A stretch of DNA of 64,000 bases from Flavobacterium sp. ZT3R18. Its GTDB lineage: Bacteria > Bacteroidota > Bacteroidia > Flavobacteriales > Flavobacteriaceae. The notes beneath the pieces are model-generated. The model did no database searches and had not been told where the DNA came from. It saw only the letters and a program-made list of their open reading frames with translations. Location of the stretch: the NCBI RefSeq assembly GCF_007097385.1, contig NZ_VJZS01000011.1:62001-126000 (forward strand), written 5' to 3'. A program made the translations under genes and the position numbers. This document shows, in pieces, positions 37,724 through 47,451 of the stretch (positions are counted from its first letter, which is position 1; each line of letters opens with the position of its first letter).

Positions 37724-39460
37724 ATGAAAATTAAAACCAAATTAAATCTGGGAGTAGGCCTTCTCTTTTTATTAATAATCATCCTTTCATTAGTAAGTGC
37801 ATTTTATATTTTTTCGATAAAAAAAGACACCGAAAACATTCTGAAAGCCAATTACAATACATTGGAATATTCAAGGAACATGTTACTTTCGTTAGACGAG
37901 ATAAATAGTAATACAGAGAAAGCAATCACTACATTTGAAACCAATCTCGACAAACAGACCAATAATGTTACCGAAGTAGGAGAAGACGACGCCACCCGAA
38001 ATTTGAAGAAAAATTTTGATGTTTTGAAAAAAAACAGTACCGATGAGACATTAAAAAGTCAAATTCGACAAGATATTTTTGAGATCATGAAATTGAATAT
38101 GGTGGCTATCAAACAAAAAAGCGATGTTGCTAAACACACCGCCGAAACAGCCAACTTATGGATTGCCATAACGGGGGCACTTTGCTTTTTGATTGCGTTT
38201 AATTTGCTGATAAATTTACCCAATAATATTGCCAATCCAATCAAGGAGTTAACAGAGAGTATCAAAGAAATTGCCAATAAAAATTATTCGGAACGGGTGC
38301 ATTTTATGAGCCATAATGAGTTTGGCGATTTGGCAAAATCATTTAATACAATGGCACAAAAATTAGAAGAGTACCACAATAGTAATCTCTATAAATTATT
38401 GTTTGAAAAGAAAAGGCTGGAAACCTTAATCAACAATATGCATGATCCCATTATTGGATTGGATAATCAAGGATTGATTTTATTTGTTAATGATGAAGCA
38501 TTGAAAATCATTGGAATGAAATCAGAGGATGTAATTGGAAAAACAGCTACGACCTTAGCGTTGACAAATGATTTGATGAAATCATTAATCGTAAAAAACC
38601 TTAAAAATGAATCTCAAATGTTGGGACAAAAAACACTTCCGATGAAAATTTTCGCAGATGGAAAGGAAAGTTATTTTGAGAAAGAAAATGTAAATATAAC
38701 CATTCAACCCACAGGGGAAGACGATACGATTGACATAGGTGATGTAATTATCTTAAGAAATATTACTCCTTTTAAAGAATTGGATTTTGCCAAAACCAAT
38801 TTTATCGCCACAATTTCGCATGAGCTAAAAACGCCTATATCTTCTATAAAGTTCAGTTTGCAATTATTAGAAAAAGGACAAAACGGAATCCTAAATGAAG
38901 AGCAAAAATATTTGGTTGAAAGCATTAAGGACGACAGTGAGCGTCTATTGAAAATCACGGGCGAATTGCTAGAGTTATCGCAAGTAGAAACGGGAAACAT
39001 TCAGCTCAATATAGAAAAAAGCAATCCATACGAAATTGTGCAATATGCCACAGAAGCCGTAAAAATGCAAGCCGAACAAAAGCAAATTGAGTTGGTTATT
39101 GAAGCCGAAGAAAATCTTCCGGACATAAAAGCCGATAGCGAGAAAACAGCTTGGGTACTGATTAATTTCTTGACCAATGCCATTCGGTATTCTTCTGAGC
39201 AGAGTGAAATAATCGTAAAATTGAAAAGCGATAGCCATCAAGTTTCATTCACTGTAATTGATACTGGAAAAGGAATTGATAATCATTACTTAGCTAAAGT
39301 TTTTGATAAATATTTCCAAATCCCGGGAAGTCACAAAACGGGAACCGGATTAGGATTGGCTATATCCAAAGAATTCATTGAAGCCCAAGGCGGGACTATA
39401 GCTGTTGAAAGCGAACTGGGATTGGGAAGTGCTTTTTATTTTAAATTGGCAACGGTTTAG
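37724..39460 (+). CDS. Membrane sensor histidine kinase of the kdp locus
   Basis: 578 aa. Two membrane helices (about 8-30 and 146-166) enclose a periplasmic helical region; then a HAMP domain (about 167-218), a PAS domain (about 228-345; GLDNQGLILFVNDEALKIIG) and a HisKA domain with H366 (IATISHELKTPISSI). The ATPase has the N box LINFLTNAIRYSS and G boxes DTGKGID and [12 protein letters not shown]. It is probably the kinase half matching the truncated KdpD and phosphorylates the regulator at 28492. The gene ends the locus; a repeat-rich region follows. Confidence 0.93.
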   Translation: MKIKTKLNLGVGLLFLLIIILSLVSAFYIFSIKKDTENILKANYNTLEYSRNMLLSLDEINSNTEKAITTFETNLDKQTNNVTEVGEDDATRNLKKNFDVLKKNSTDETLKSQIRQDIFEIMKLNMVAIKQKSDVAKHTAETANLWIAITGALCFLIAFNLLINLPNNIANPIKELTESIKEIANKNYSERVHFMSHNEFGDLAKSFNTMAQKLEEYHNSNLYKLLFEKKRLETLINNMHDPIIGLDNQGLILFVNDEALKIIGMKSEDVIGKTATTLALTNDLMKSLIVKNLKNESQMLGQKTLPMKIFADGKESYFEKENVNITIQPTGEDDTIDIGDVIILRNITPFKELDFAKTNFIATISHELKTPISSIKFSLQLLEKGQNGILNEEQKYLVESIKDDSERLLKITGELLELSQVETGNIQLNIEKSNPYEIVQYATEAVKMQAEQKQIELVIEAEENLPDIKADSEKTAWVLINFLTNAIRYSSEQSEIIVKLKSDSHQVSFTVIDTGKGIDNHYLAKVFDKYFQIPGSHKTGTGLGLAISKEFIEAQGGTIAVESELGLGSAFYFKLATV

Positions 39461-39766
39461 TTTTAGTGTTCAGTTTTTTCAGTCTCAGTTTTTAGTCTCA
39501 GTTTTCAGTTTTCAGTTTTCAGAAAAAAGTAAACAAATTAAAATATATTTCCGATTGCAGTAAGAAATAAAAAAAAATCAGATTAAGACGACAAAACATC
39601 CTGTCTGATTTTTTTATTGCTCGATATTTTGTATTCAACTTTAGCTATCTGAAAACTGCCTTAACTCGATTTTAGACATTGTTTTTTAATTTGCTACAGC
39701 GACTGAAAACTGAATACTGCGACTGCGACTGAATATTGCGACTGAAAACTGCGACTGAAAAATCCC
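39461..39766. repeat. Intergenic region with CTGAAAACTG-type repeats
   Basis: No gene is seen. Repeats of CAGTTTTCAGT (39487-39522) and, in the opposite sense, GACTGAAAACTGCGACTG (39698-39758) flank a terminator-like hairpin at 39575-39613. Confidence 0.55.
39575..39613 (+). terminator. Terminator after the kdp locus
   Basis: AAAATCAGA pairs with TCTGATTTT, followed by T-rich sequence. The loop is about 20 bases. The hairpin is nearly symmetrical, so it may serve the minus-strand sdaA as well. Confidence 0.55.
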
Positions 39767-41194
39767 CTAACAGTCCGCCATATTTACGGCAATTGCCAGT
39801 CCACCTTCAGAGGTTTCTTTGTATTTTGAGTTCATGTCTTTGGCGGTTTGCCACATGGTGTCTATAACTTTATCCAAAGGCACTTTTGCGTTTTCAGCAT
39901 CGGTTGCCAAGGCGAGTTCTGCGGCATTAATAGCTTTTATGGCACCCATTGTATTTCTTTCGATACACGGAATTTGAACCAAACCTCCTATAGGATCACA
40001 GGTTAATCCTAAATGGTGTTCCATAGCGATTTCGGCAGCCATAAGTACTTGTGCAGGCGAGCCTCCCATTAATTCGCATAAAGCAGCAGCAGCCATTGCA
40101 GAGGACACACCAATTTCGGCTTGACAACCACCCATAGCAGCTGATATAGTTGCCCCCTTCTTAAATATACTGCCTATTTCTCCAGCAACCATCAAGAATT
40201 GTTTGATTTCTTTTTCGCCGGCTTGGTGGTTTTCAATTACTAAATAATACATCAAAACAGCAGGGATTACTCCGGCACTTCCGTTGGTAGGAGCTGTAAC
40301 TACTCGACCAAGTGCTGCATTTACTTCATTTACGGCCAGTGCAAAACAGCTTACCCATTTTAGGATTTGACGAAATTTCACTTCGGTTTTACGAATTTCT
40401 TCTAGCCATTCCTGAGGATTGGTATAGTTTGCTAAACCAATTAAATTTTGGTGCATATCAAAAGCACGTCTTCGAACGTTTAGTCCACCCGGAAGAATAC
40501 CTTCGGAATGACAACCGATATACATGCATTCGAGCATGGTGTTCCAAATGCGCATTAATTCGTGATGAATTTCGGCTTCGGGACGCATCGATTTTTCATT
40601 CTCATAAACGATTTCAGAAATAGTTTTGTTTTCGTTAATGGTATAATTCAAAAGTGCTGATGCATTTTGAATAGGGAACGGAAAGGCACATTTAATAGCC
40701 TGTTTCTTTATGGCGTTGGCCCGTTCTTCTTTTACCACAAATCCTCCACCTATAGAGTAAAAAGTTGAAACATATTCGGTTTCATCATTAAAATAAGCCG
40801 TAAAGGTCAATCCATTGGCATGGAAAGGAAGGAAGTTTTTGTTGAAAATAATATCTTGAAGAAAGTAAAAAGGGATGTTGATTTCATTCCCCAAATTGAG
40901 TTCGTTTTTAGCTTCAATTGATTTGATAATTCCGTCAATATCTTGAATAGGGATGTATTCGGGATCTTGACCGCTTAAGCCTAACATAACAGCCAAATCA
41001 GTGGCATGTCCTTTTCCAGTTAAAGAAAGAGAACCGTATAAATCGACTTTTACTCTTGTAATAGTATTAATGTTGTATTGATTTCTTAATTCGATTAAGA
41101 AACGTTCTGCCGCTCTCCAAGGGCCAAGTGTATGAGAACTAGAAGGTCCGACACCAATTTTTAACATATCAAAAACCGAGATACATTCTTCCAT
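39767..41194 (-). CDS. sdaA: L-serine dehydratase (single-chain, iron-sulfur)
   Basis: 475 aa, the fused alpha/beta type. [16 protein letters not shown] near the N-terminus and [27 protein letters not shown] and GGCQAEIG carry the conserved motifs. C-terminal cysteines probably hold the 4Fe-4S cluster (for example CIERN). The enzyme converts L-serine to pyruvate and ammonia. It is monocistronic, with a TATATTTG -7 box about 20 bases upstream. Confidence 0.95.
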   Translation of the reverse strand: MEECISVFDMLKIGVGPSSSHTLGPWRAAERFLIELRNQYNINTITRVKVDLYGSLSLTGKGHATDLAVMLGLSGQDPEYIPIQDIDGIIKSIEAKNELNLGNEINIPFYFLQDIIFNKNFLPFHANGLTFTAYFNDETEYVSTFYSIGGGFVVKEERANAIKKQAIKCAFPFPIQNASALLNYTINENKTISEIVYENEKSMRPEAEIHHELMRIWNTMLECMYIGCHSEGILPGGLNVRRRAFDMHQNLIGLANYTNPQEWLEEIRKTEVKFRQILKWVSCFALAVNEVNAALGRVVTAPTNGSAGVIPAVLMYYLVIENHQAGEKEIKQFLMVAGEIGSIFKKGATISAAMGGCQAEIGVSSAMAAAALCELMGGSPAQVLMAAEIAMEHHLGLTCDPIGGLVQIPCIERNTMGAIKAINAAELALATDAENAKVPLDKVIDTMWQTAKDMNSKYKETSEGGLAIAVNMADC

Positions 41195-41212
41195 AAATTT
41201 GTTTTTTTAGGA

Positions 41213-41220
41213 CAAATATA
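41213..41220 (-). promoter_or_regulatory. -7 box of sdaA
   Basis: The minus strand reads TATATTTG (TAnnTTTG), ending 19 bases before the ATG at 41194. No good -33 TTG was found. Confidence 0.45.
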
Positions 41221-41419
41221 ACCAATAATTAATTGTATATAAAGTGAAATTTTTCCCAAAAAATGACAATTTGACAATAATGATGTTAAAAGAGAGTAGT
41301 GATTTAGAGGATTGATATAACGTTTCTGTTTTGTGCAGCATTAGTATTCTGTGTTTTTTTATTTTAATGCAGTTCATTTAATTACTAAAAAAATAGCATC
41401 ATACTTTTTGTGATTTTTA

Positions 41420-41450
41420 TTGGTGTACAAAGATAATAAGCCTATATTTG
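41420..41450 (+). promoter_or_regulatory. Promoter of the 55-aa membrane protein gene
   Basis: TTG (41420-41422) and TATATTTG (41443-41450) with a 20-base spacer match the Bacteroidota consensus. Because the -7 box overlaps a TTG codon at 41448, the gene must start further on, at ATG 41478. Confidence 0.7.
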
Positions 41451-41477
41451 TGGCTTCATTCAAAAATTCCGGAAAAC

Positions 41478-41645
41478 ATGTTTGAATTTCAACAGTATTT
41501 AGGCTTTTTACTTTTCTTAACCGTCCTTACAATGGGATTTTGGTTAATGTTTTTTTTAGTTGGTTTTGTATCCTATTGGGTAGGTGGAGCAACTTGGGAA
41601 GCTTATAAAGAAAATAAAGCAAAAAAAGAAGAGCAATCAGCATAG
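41478..41645 (+). CDS. Small membrane protein (55 aa)
   Basis: MFEFQQYLGFLLFLTVLTMG opens a hydrophobic segment that runs through WLMFFLVGFVSYWVGGA, so two closely spaced helices or one long one, then a charged tail EAYKENKAKKEEQSA. A consensus promoter and a strong terminator support a real gene. The start is ATG 41478 because the longer frame begins inside the promoter. The family is not recognised. Confidence 0.7.
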   Translation: MFEFQQYLGFLLFLTVLTMGFWLMFFLVGFVSYWVGGATWEAYKENKAKKEEQSA

Positions 41646-41666
41646 TCTGATTTTACTTTACAAAAA

Positions 41667-41692
41667 AAAGGATTCGTTTTTACGAATCCTTT
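41667..41692 (+). terminator. Terminator of the small membrane protein gene
   Basis: AAAGGATTCGT and ACGAATCCTTT form a strong stem with a T-rich loop, flanked by A runs and T runs, so it could work in both directions. Confidence 0.85.
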
Positions 41693-41884
41693 TTTTATGT
41701 CTCATAATGGCTATATTCTAAAATAAATAGCATTGCATTTTAACCACACTTCAACTTCGTTCAGTGCAGGTATAAGACATATAAGCTAAAATCTAGAAAC
41801 ATTAACTTATATGTACTTATATTTCTTAGTATGGTAAATTTTTTCATCCCCGAGCGTTGGGATTAGTTTTTTAATTATCTTTTT

Positions 41885-41934
41885 AAAAAAGGGCTTCGTT
41901 CAAGAAACGTACTCTTTGAACGAAGCCCTTTTTT
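41885..41934 (-). terminator. Long terminator hairpin downstream of the outer membrane protein gene
   Basis: A perfect 19-base stem: AAAAAAGGGCTTCGTTCAA (41885-41903) with its complement (41916-41934). It lies 81 bases beyond the stop of the minus-strand 814-aa gene; the T run works on both strands. Confidence 0.75.
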
Positions 41935-42015
41935 AGCTAATTTTCATTTCATTCAGCCGACTCTGAAAACTGCGACTGAAAACTAAAAACTGATTAGTTT
42001 TTCATTCGGTTTTAA

Positions 42016-44460
42016 TTACCCAGGGAAATCACCATTATTTTCTTCTTGATTCTTTTTAGGTTGTTGTTTTTCCTTGTCATTTTTTCCTTTGTTGAAACGA
42101 TAGGTGAACGATAAATTGAATTGACGTTTACGGAATTGCATTTCACTGTACGATGTTTGGTTTTCAAGATACGTATAAGATCTCATAATTCTCGTGTTGA
42201 AAATATCACTAATATTGAACGCTATTGTTGCTTTGTCTTTTAGTAGATCTTTACTGAAAGCGGTGTTCATACTAAACTGATCTAAGCTTTTTCCTTGTGC
42301 CGTTTTTTGTTCACCATTGTAAGTAGCATTCAATTGCCAGTCGATTTTGTATGGTAATGTTAGTTTTGAACTAACTCTTGCAAACCAAGTATTGGCTTGG
42401 TTGTCAAGATTTTGCACTATAAGGTCGCCTTTTGTGTCCGTATAGCTATGTTCTCCAGTTGTTTTTACATTATATAAATTGAAATTACTGTTTATTCTCC
42501 ATATTTTGAATGGGTTGTAATTTAAAGTAAACTCAAAACCAAATTTTTGTTCTTTTCCTAAGTTAATTGGTTTGCTTTTAATAACTGGAATTCCATTTAC
42601 ATCATCACCAGTAGGAGATCTTACAAAGCTGAAAACATCTTTTGTGTTTTCAAAATAAGCAGATGTATTAAATGTTACTTTTTCCCAACGTTTGATATAT
42701 CCAAAATCAAATTTGTCTGTTAAGGATGGGTCTAAATCTGGATTACCTTGAAAAATATTAACGTTACTTGAATAGTTTACAGCAGGGTTCATGAAACGTC
42801 CTCTTGGTCTTGTTAAACGTTTGCTGTAGCTTGTAGTGAAGTTACTTTGATCTGAAATTTCATAACTAATAAAAGCACTCGGAAACAAGTTGTTGTACTT
42901 TTTAGTATTGAAATCGTTGGCATCTAATAAGTTTACTTGAATATTGGTATCTTCCCAACGTAAACCAAATAAATAAGAGAATTTATTTTTTTTGAAACCA
43001 TATTGTGTATAAACAGCATTGATGTTTTCTTTGTATTCTAAAGTATTTGATAAATCCTTTATTCGTACTCCTTGATCGTCAAGAACATAATATTGGTTGT
43101 TTAAATCACCAAAACTTCCTTTATATCCAGCTTCAAACTGACTTCCTTCTCCTAGTGGGAGTACATAATCGGCCTGTAATTGCGCTTGTTTTTGAACCTG
43201 GTTGTTTAAGGTGTTGTTATAATTGTCAGAGCCTGTAATAACACTTTGGCCATCATCAGTATTTTTTGAAATAGAAGCATCAACAGTAAGTTTGTGTCCT
43301 TTGTCGTTGAAGTTTTTAATTAAGTTTGAAGTATATGAGGTGTTTTCACTACCAGTATCTCCAGTATTCAAACGGTAAGTTGAACCTGAGAAAATATGAG
43401 AGGCATCATAGTTGTTGTAGTTGATTAAATCAGTGTCTTCACCAGTATTTTTTTCGTAATTGATGGCATTTGTCCAATACGTATTTGGTGCTATTGTCCA
43501 TTCAACACCAGCTCTTCCATTAAAACCATCTTTGGTTCTTTTTGTGTCACGATCTTCATCTAAAAAGCTTTTAACAGAACCGTCTTTATAGAAATATTCT
43601 GAATTAGTTTTACCGCCACCTTCATTTGTTTTGTGATTGTAACCCGCAGTGGTGAAGTAGTTTAATTTTTCTGTTTTATAATTCACATTGGTACTTAAAC
43701 CATAAGTCTTAGGAATACCTGTTGAAGCTATAAGAGTTCCGTTTAAACCTTGATTTTTGCCTTTTTTAAGGATGATATTGATTATTCCAGAACCACCTTC
43801 CGCATCATATCGTGCAGATGGATTAGTGATAACTTCAACTTTATCAATGGCATCAGCAGGAAGTTGTCTTAAAGTTTCTGCAATATTTATTGCATAAGAT
43901 GGTCTTCCATCAATTAAAATTCGGATATTATCACTTCCTCTTAAGCTTACATTTCCTTCGGTATCAACAGAAACGGAAGGGACATTGTCTAAAACATCAC
44001 TTACAGTTCCGCCTTTTACCATCATATCCTGACCAACATTGTACACTTTTTTGTCCAGTTTTATTTCAACTGATGATTTTTCGGAACGAACAACCACTTC
44101 GTTCAATTGAGAAGCATCTTCTTCTAGTTCGATTGTACCTAAAGACGTTTTTTCGAGTATTTCTTTTTGCTTGATTTCGATTGGTTTAAACGAAATGAAT
44201 TCTAATGTAATGTCATATATCCCTGGAAAAACATCAGCTTCAAATTCGCCTTTGTTGTTTGTGATTCCGCCAGTTAAAGCTTTAGAGTTTTTAGTGTTTT
44301 TTAATGTGATAGTAGCATATTCTAGAGGTTGGTTGCTAACTTTGTCAACTATTTTTCCTGTTACTTTTATTTTGATTCTTGTTGGTGGCCCTTGTTGTGC
44401 AAAATTGGATAATCCAACAAGTAAAAATAAAAGAACTACAGTAAGTTTGAAATTTTTCAT
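42016..44460 (-). CDS. Outer membrane beta-barrel family protein (TonB-dependent-receptor-like)
   Basis: 814 aa. Signal peptide (MKNFKLTVVLLFLLVGLSNFAQ), then a carboxypeptidase-regulatory-like domain (VTGKIVDKVSNQPLEYATITL, about 33-100), a plug domain (about 125-230; VRGSDNIRI-like LRGSDNIRILIDGRP and GIINIILKKG) and a long barrel (about 235-790) ending FNLSFTYRFNKGKN. It belongs to the outer membrane beta-barrel family that Bacteroidota use for import or surface functions. No SusD partner is adjacent, so glycan import is not supported and the substrate is unknown. Confidence 0.9.
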   Translation of the reverse strand: MKNFKLTVVLLFLLVGLSNFAQQGPPTRIKIKVTGKIVDKVSNQPLEYATITLKNTKNSKALTGGITNNKGEFEADVFPGIYDITLEFISFKPIEIKQKEILEKTSLGTIELEEDASQLNEVVVRSEKSSVEIKLDKKVYNVGQDMMVKGGTVSDVLDNVPSVSVDTEGNVSLRGSDNIRILIDGRPSYAINIAETLRQLPADAIDKVEVITNPSARYDAEGGSGIINIILKKGKNQGLNGTLIASTGIPKTYGLSTNVNYKTEKLNYFTTAGYNHKTNEGGGKTNSEYFYKDGSVKSFLDEDRDTKRTKDGFNGRAGVEWTIAPNTYWTNAINYEKNTGEDTDLINYNNYDASHIFSGSTYRLNTGDTGSENTSYTSNLIKNFNDKGHKLTVDASISKNTDDGQSVITGSDNYNNTLNNQVQKQAQLQADYVLPLGEGSQFEAGYKGSFGDLNNQYYVLDDQGVRIKDLSNTLEYKENINAVYTQYGFKKNKFSYLFGLRWEDTNIQVNLLDANDFNTKKYNNLFPSAFISYEISDQSNFTTSYSKRLTRPRGRFMNPAVNYSSNVNIFQGNPDLDPSLTDKFDFGYIKRWEKVTFNTSAYFENTKDVFSFVRSPTGDDVNGIPVIKSKPINLGKEQKFGFEFTLNYNPFKIWRINSNFNLYNVKTTGEHSYTDTKGDLIVQNLDNQANTWFARVSSKLTLPYKIDWQLNATYNGEQKTAQGKSLDQFSMNTAFSKDLLKDKATIAFNISDIFNTRIMRSYTYLENQTSYSEMQFRKRQFNLSFTYRFNKGKNDKEKQQPKKNQEENNGDFPG

Positions 44461-44522
44461 GTAAAATAAATAAGTTTTCCAACTTGGATAGCGGAAAATG
44501 AAAATGGTTTAAAGTAGAAACC

Positions 44523-44882
44523 TTAAAGTTTTGTTAATGTCTGTAAAAATGGGGTTACCTTCTCCGGATCTCTTCCTATAATCGCTTGATCTCCTTTGAC
44601 TACAATAGGTCGCTCTATAAGAATAGGATTTTCAACCATGGCTTGAATCACTTCGTCAGATGTCAATGATTTTCCTTTGAAATTCTCTATCCAAATTTTT
44701 TCTTTCTGACGCACTAGTTCAATTGGAGTAAGATTTAGTTTTTGCAGTAATGACGCTAATTCAGCTGTTGTTGGTGGAGTGACTAGATAATTGATGATTT
44801 CAAACGCTGCATTTGATTCTTCTAAAAGCAGTAAACAATTTCTTGATTTTCCGCAACGCTGATTGTGGTATATTTGTATCAT
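44523..44882 (-). CDS. arsC: ArsC/YfgD-family reductase
   Basis: 119 aa, thioredoxin-like fold. The N-terminus HNQRCGKSRNCL carries the reactive C10, and later LIERPIVVKGDQAIIGRDPEKV has the ArsC-family hallmark arginines (RP, GR). Such proteins reduce arsenate with glutaredoxin, although many YfgD-like members are of unknown function. No arsenic-resistance gene is adjacent, so arsenate as true substrate is uncertain. It stands alone, divergent from the CPBP gene. Confidence 0.85.
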   Translation of the reverse strand: MIQIYHNQRCGKSRNCLLLLEESNAAFEIINYLVTPPTTAELASLLQKLNLTPIELVRQKEKIWIENFKGKSLTSDEVIQAMVENPILIERPIVVKGDQAIIGRDPEKVTPFLQTLTKL

Positions 44883-44986
44883 TATGGTAAGTAAGATTTA
44901 GATTATGTTAAAGTAAAGAGTTACTTTAGATGAAGCAAAAATAAGATTTGAAATACCAATCGAAGTATAATTATAAAAAATAATAA

Positions 44987-45901
44987 ATGTTTTTAGAACA
45001 AGGAATAAAAAAAGAGAATAAATTTTCGAAGTATTTAATGGGGACTGTATTTATACTATTTGCTTCTTTTTTGGGGCAGTTACCCATGTTAATGGCTATT
45101 TTATATCAAACTACATTCAAAGGCAAGGCATATCCATCCGGTGATCAAGAACTGATGCGTTTTTTTGAACCCAATTTGACTTTGTTTTTTGTCCTTTTTT
45201 CTTTTGTTTTTGCTTTGTTCGGAATCTATTTTGTTGCTCGTTTTTTGCATCGACAGTCATTACTTTCGATAATAACTTCAAGAACAAAATTAGATTGGAG
45301 TAGGGTGTGGTTCTCTTTTAGTATCTGGTCTATTTTTACCATTGTTTCAACTTTATTGTATTGGTTTTTTAACCCTAGTGATTTTATGCTTAATTTTAAA
45401 CTAATTCCATTTTTGGTTTTAGTGATAATAGGTACTTTGTTAATACCCATACAAACTACTGTCGAGGAATTGGTGTTTCGAGGATATTTGATGCAAGGAT
45501 TCGCCAATTTATCCAAAAATAGATGGTTTCCTCTAATTATGACCTCCAGTATTTTTGGGTTGATGCATATTGGTAATCCAGAAGTAGCCAAGATGGGGTA
45601 TGAGGTTATGGTTTATTATATTGGGACAGGATTCCTTCTTGGGATAATCACATTAATGGATGAAGGAATGGAATTAACATTGGGTTTTCATGCAGCCAAT
45701 AACTTAATAGGGGCATTATTGGTCACATCAGATTGGTCTGCTTTTCAAACCAATTCTATTTTTAAAGATGTCTCAGAAACCACCGTTACAATTGATATTA
45801 TTATGCCTGTAGTGGTCGTTTATCCCTTACTTTTAATTATATTTGGTAAGAAATACAGTTGGACGAATTGGAAAGAAAAGCTAACTGGAGAGATTGTTTA
45901 A
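44987..45901 (+). CDS. CPBP-family intramembrane metalloprotease
   Basis: 304 aa with about eight membrane segments. The three CPBP motifs are present: EELVFRGYLMQG (paired Glu and Arg), FGLMHIGNP (His) and FHAANNLIGA (His/Asn). Members cleave or process prenylated or other membrane proteins (CAAX protease and bacteriocin-processing group). It may be cotranscribed with menE 80 bases downstream, but no functional link is evident. Confidence 0.9.
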   Translation: MFLEQGIKKENKFSKYLMGTVFILFASFLGQLPMLMAILYQTTFKGKAYPSGDQELMRFFEPNLTLFFVLFSFVFALFGIYFVARFLHRQSLLSIITSRTKLDWSRVWFSFSIWSIFTIVSTLLYWFFNPSDFMLNFKLIPFLVLVIIGTLLIPIQTTVEELVFRGYLMQGFANLSKNRWFPLIMTSSIFGLMHIGNPEVAKMGYEVMVYYIGTGFLLGIITLMDEGMELTLGFHAANNLIGALLVTSDWSAFQTNSIFKDVSETTVTIDIIMPVVVVYPLLLIIFGKKYSWTNWKEKLTGEIV

Positions 45902-45981
45902 AATGACAAATTACTAAGAGTCTAAGAATCTTAGTCACTTAGAAACTTAACTTCACAATATATCTAAAAAAAATAACCGCC

Positions 45982-47040
45982 ATGATTAACACAGTAACTT
46001 ATAAAAATGTTCATAATTTTTTTAAATTAAATGGGTATCATTTAACTAAAGAAGATTTATGTAGGGTAGCCTATAGTTTTATAAAAGAAGGGGAAGATTA
46101 CGAACAAGCTGTTGGAGAGTTCCTGCTGGATTGGTTTGATGATAAAAGTTATGTTGACATGTACACATCGGGCACCACAGGTACGCCCAAAAAGATAAGG
46201 ATAGAGAAAGAAGCAATGGTGCAATCGGCGATTGCTACAGGTGATTTTTTTGGACTTCAACCGGGGAATAGAGTTTTACATTGTTTACCGACTAATTTTG
46301 TTGCTGGTAAGATGATGTTTGTTCGATCCTTTATTTTAGGCTTAGACATGGACTTTGCTGCTCCAAGTTCTAATCCTTTAGAACATAATGACGAACTATA
46401 TGATTTTGCTGCCATGGTGCCGCTTCAGGCAAAGAGTTCTATTAAAAAGTTGACGAATATCAAGAAAATAATCATTGGTGGAGTCAAAATTAATAAGCCT
46501 TTAGAACAAGAATTGGAGAAATTGCCGGTACAAATTTACGAGACCTATGGTATGACGGAAACTATCACTCATATTGCTGCTAAAAAAATTGGGGAAGACG
46601 CTTTTTCTACGTTACCTAATGTTACCGTTTCCGTAAATGAGAATCAATGTTTAGTAGTTCTTGCGAAAAATATCAGCAGCGAAAAAATTGCAACGAATGA
46701 TGTTGTTGATTTAATTTCGGATACTCAATTTGTTTGGTTGGGTAGATTTGATACTGTTATTAATAGTGGTGGTATAAAATTAATACCAGAACAAATTGAG
46801 GATAAATTATCTAGATTGATTTCAAGACGTTATTTTGTAAATGGCGAACCGGATGATACTCTGGGAGAAAGAGTAGTACTATATATCGAAGGTGAAACGA
46901 TGAAACTAGACGAATCAGTTTTTAATGCATTAGATAAATACGAAAAACCCAAAGAAATTATTTTCATACCGAAGTTTAAAGAAACGGCTACCGGAAAAAT
47001 AATGAGAGCTGAAAGTAAAGAGCTGGTTGCAGAAAAGTAA
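45982..47040 (+). CDS. menE: o-Succinylbenzoate-CoA ligase-like AMP-binding enzyme
   Basis: 352 aa, short for an acyl-CoA synthetase but usual for Bacteroidota MenE. The AMP-binding signature is YTSGTTGTPKKIRI; later ETYGMTETITHIA and WLGRFDTVINSGGIKLIPE (AMP-binding and hinge), and KPKEIIFIPKFKETATGKIMR (C-terminal lysine loop). It activates o-succinylbenzoate with CoA in menaquinone synthesis. No other men gene is adjacent here, so the assignment rests on size and sequence type. Confidence 0.85.
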   Translation: MINTVTYKNVHNFFKLNGYHLTKEDLCRVAYSFIKEGEDYEQAVGEFLLDWFDDKSYVDMYTSGTTGTPKKIRIEKEAMVQSAIATGDFFGLQPGNRVLHCLPTNFVAGKMMFVRSFILGLDMDFAAPSSNPLEHNDELYDFAAMVPLQAKSSIKKLTNIKKIIIGGVKINKPLEQELEKLPVQIYETYGMTETITHIAAKKIGEDAFSTLPNVTVSVNENQCLVVLAKNISSEKIATNDVVDLISDTQFVWLGRFDTVINSGGIKLIPEQIEDKLSRLISRRYFVNGEPDDTLGERVVLYIEGETMKLDESVFNALDKYEKPKEIIFIPKFKETATGKIMRAESKELVAEK

Positions 47041-47451
47041 TAGTTGTAATGTGTTTGTTAGTTTTCAGTCCAATAAGGGTGCTGATTTGTAAAATGGATT
47101 CGGTTTTTACAAATAGTGTTAATCGATTGAATTTCGATGTTTACAGCCAACTCTGAAAACTGCGACGGCGACTGGAAACTTCGTACTAAATACTAAAAAA
47201 AGAGAGAACCAATAATCCTCTCTTTTTTCCTAGGTTCTACCACGAATTGAGCGGGTAAAAAATTTTGACACGAATTTTACGAATTGACACAAATTATATT
47301 CAATTTTAAAATTAAATTACACAAATTATATCTGTTTTAAGAAATTCGTAAAATTATAACACTCCAATATTCGTGTAAATTAGTGCAATTCGTGGCTTCC
47401 TTTTTTTAAATTTACAAAACCCACACAATTCGGGGTAGTACCCCATCCTAA
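47041..47451. repeat. Intergenic region with CTGAAAACTG and AATTCGTG repeats
   Basis: No gene seen. A CTGAAAACTGCGACGGCGACTG copy (about 47152-47174) is followed by a terminator (47197-47228) and by a longer AATTCGTG-type repeat (47262-47396, beginning GACACGAATTTTACGAATT and ending TGCAATTCGTGG). Confidence 0.55.
47197..47228 (+). terminator. Terminator after menE
   Basis: AAAAGAGAG pairs with CTCTCTTTT across an 11-base loop, followed by T residues. It is nearly symmetrical, so it may also serve the minus-strand DoxX gene. Confidence 0.7.
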
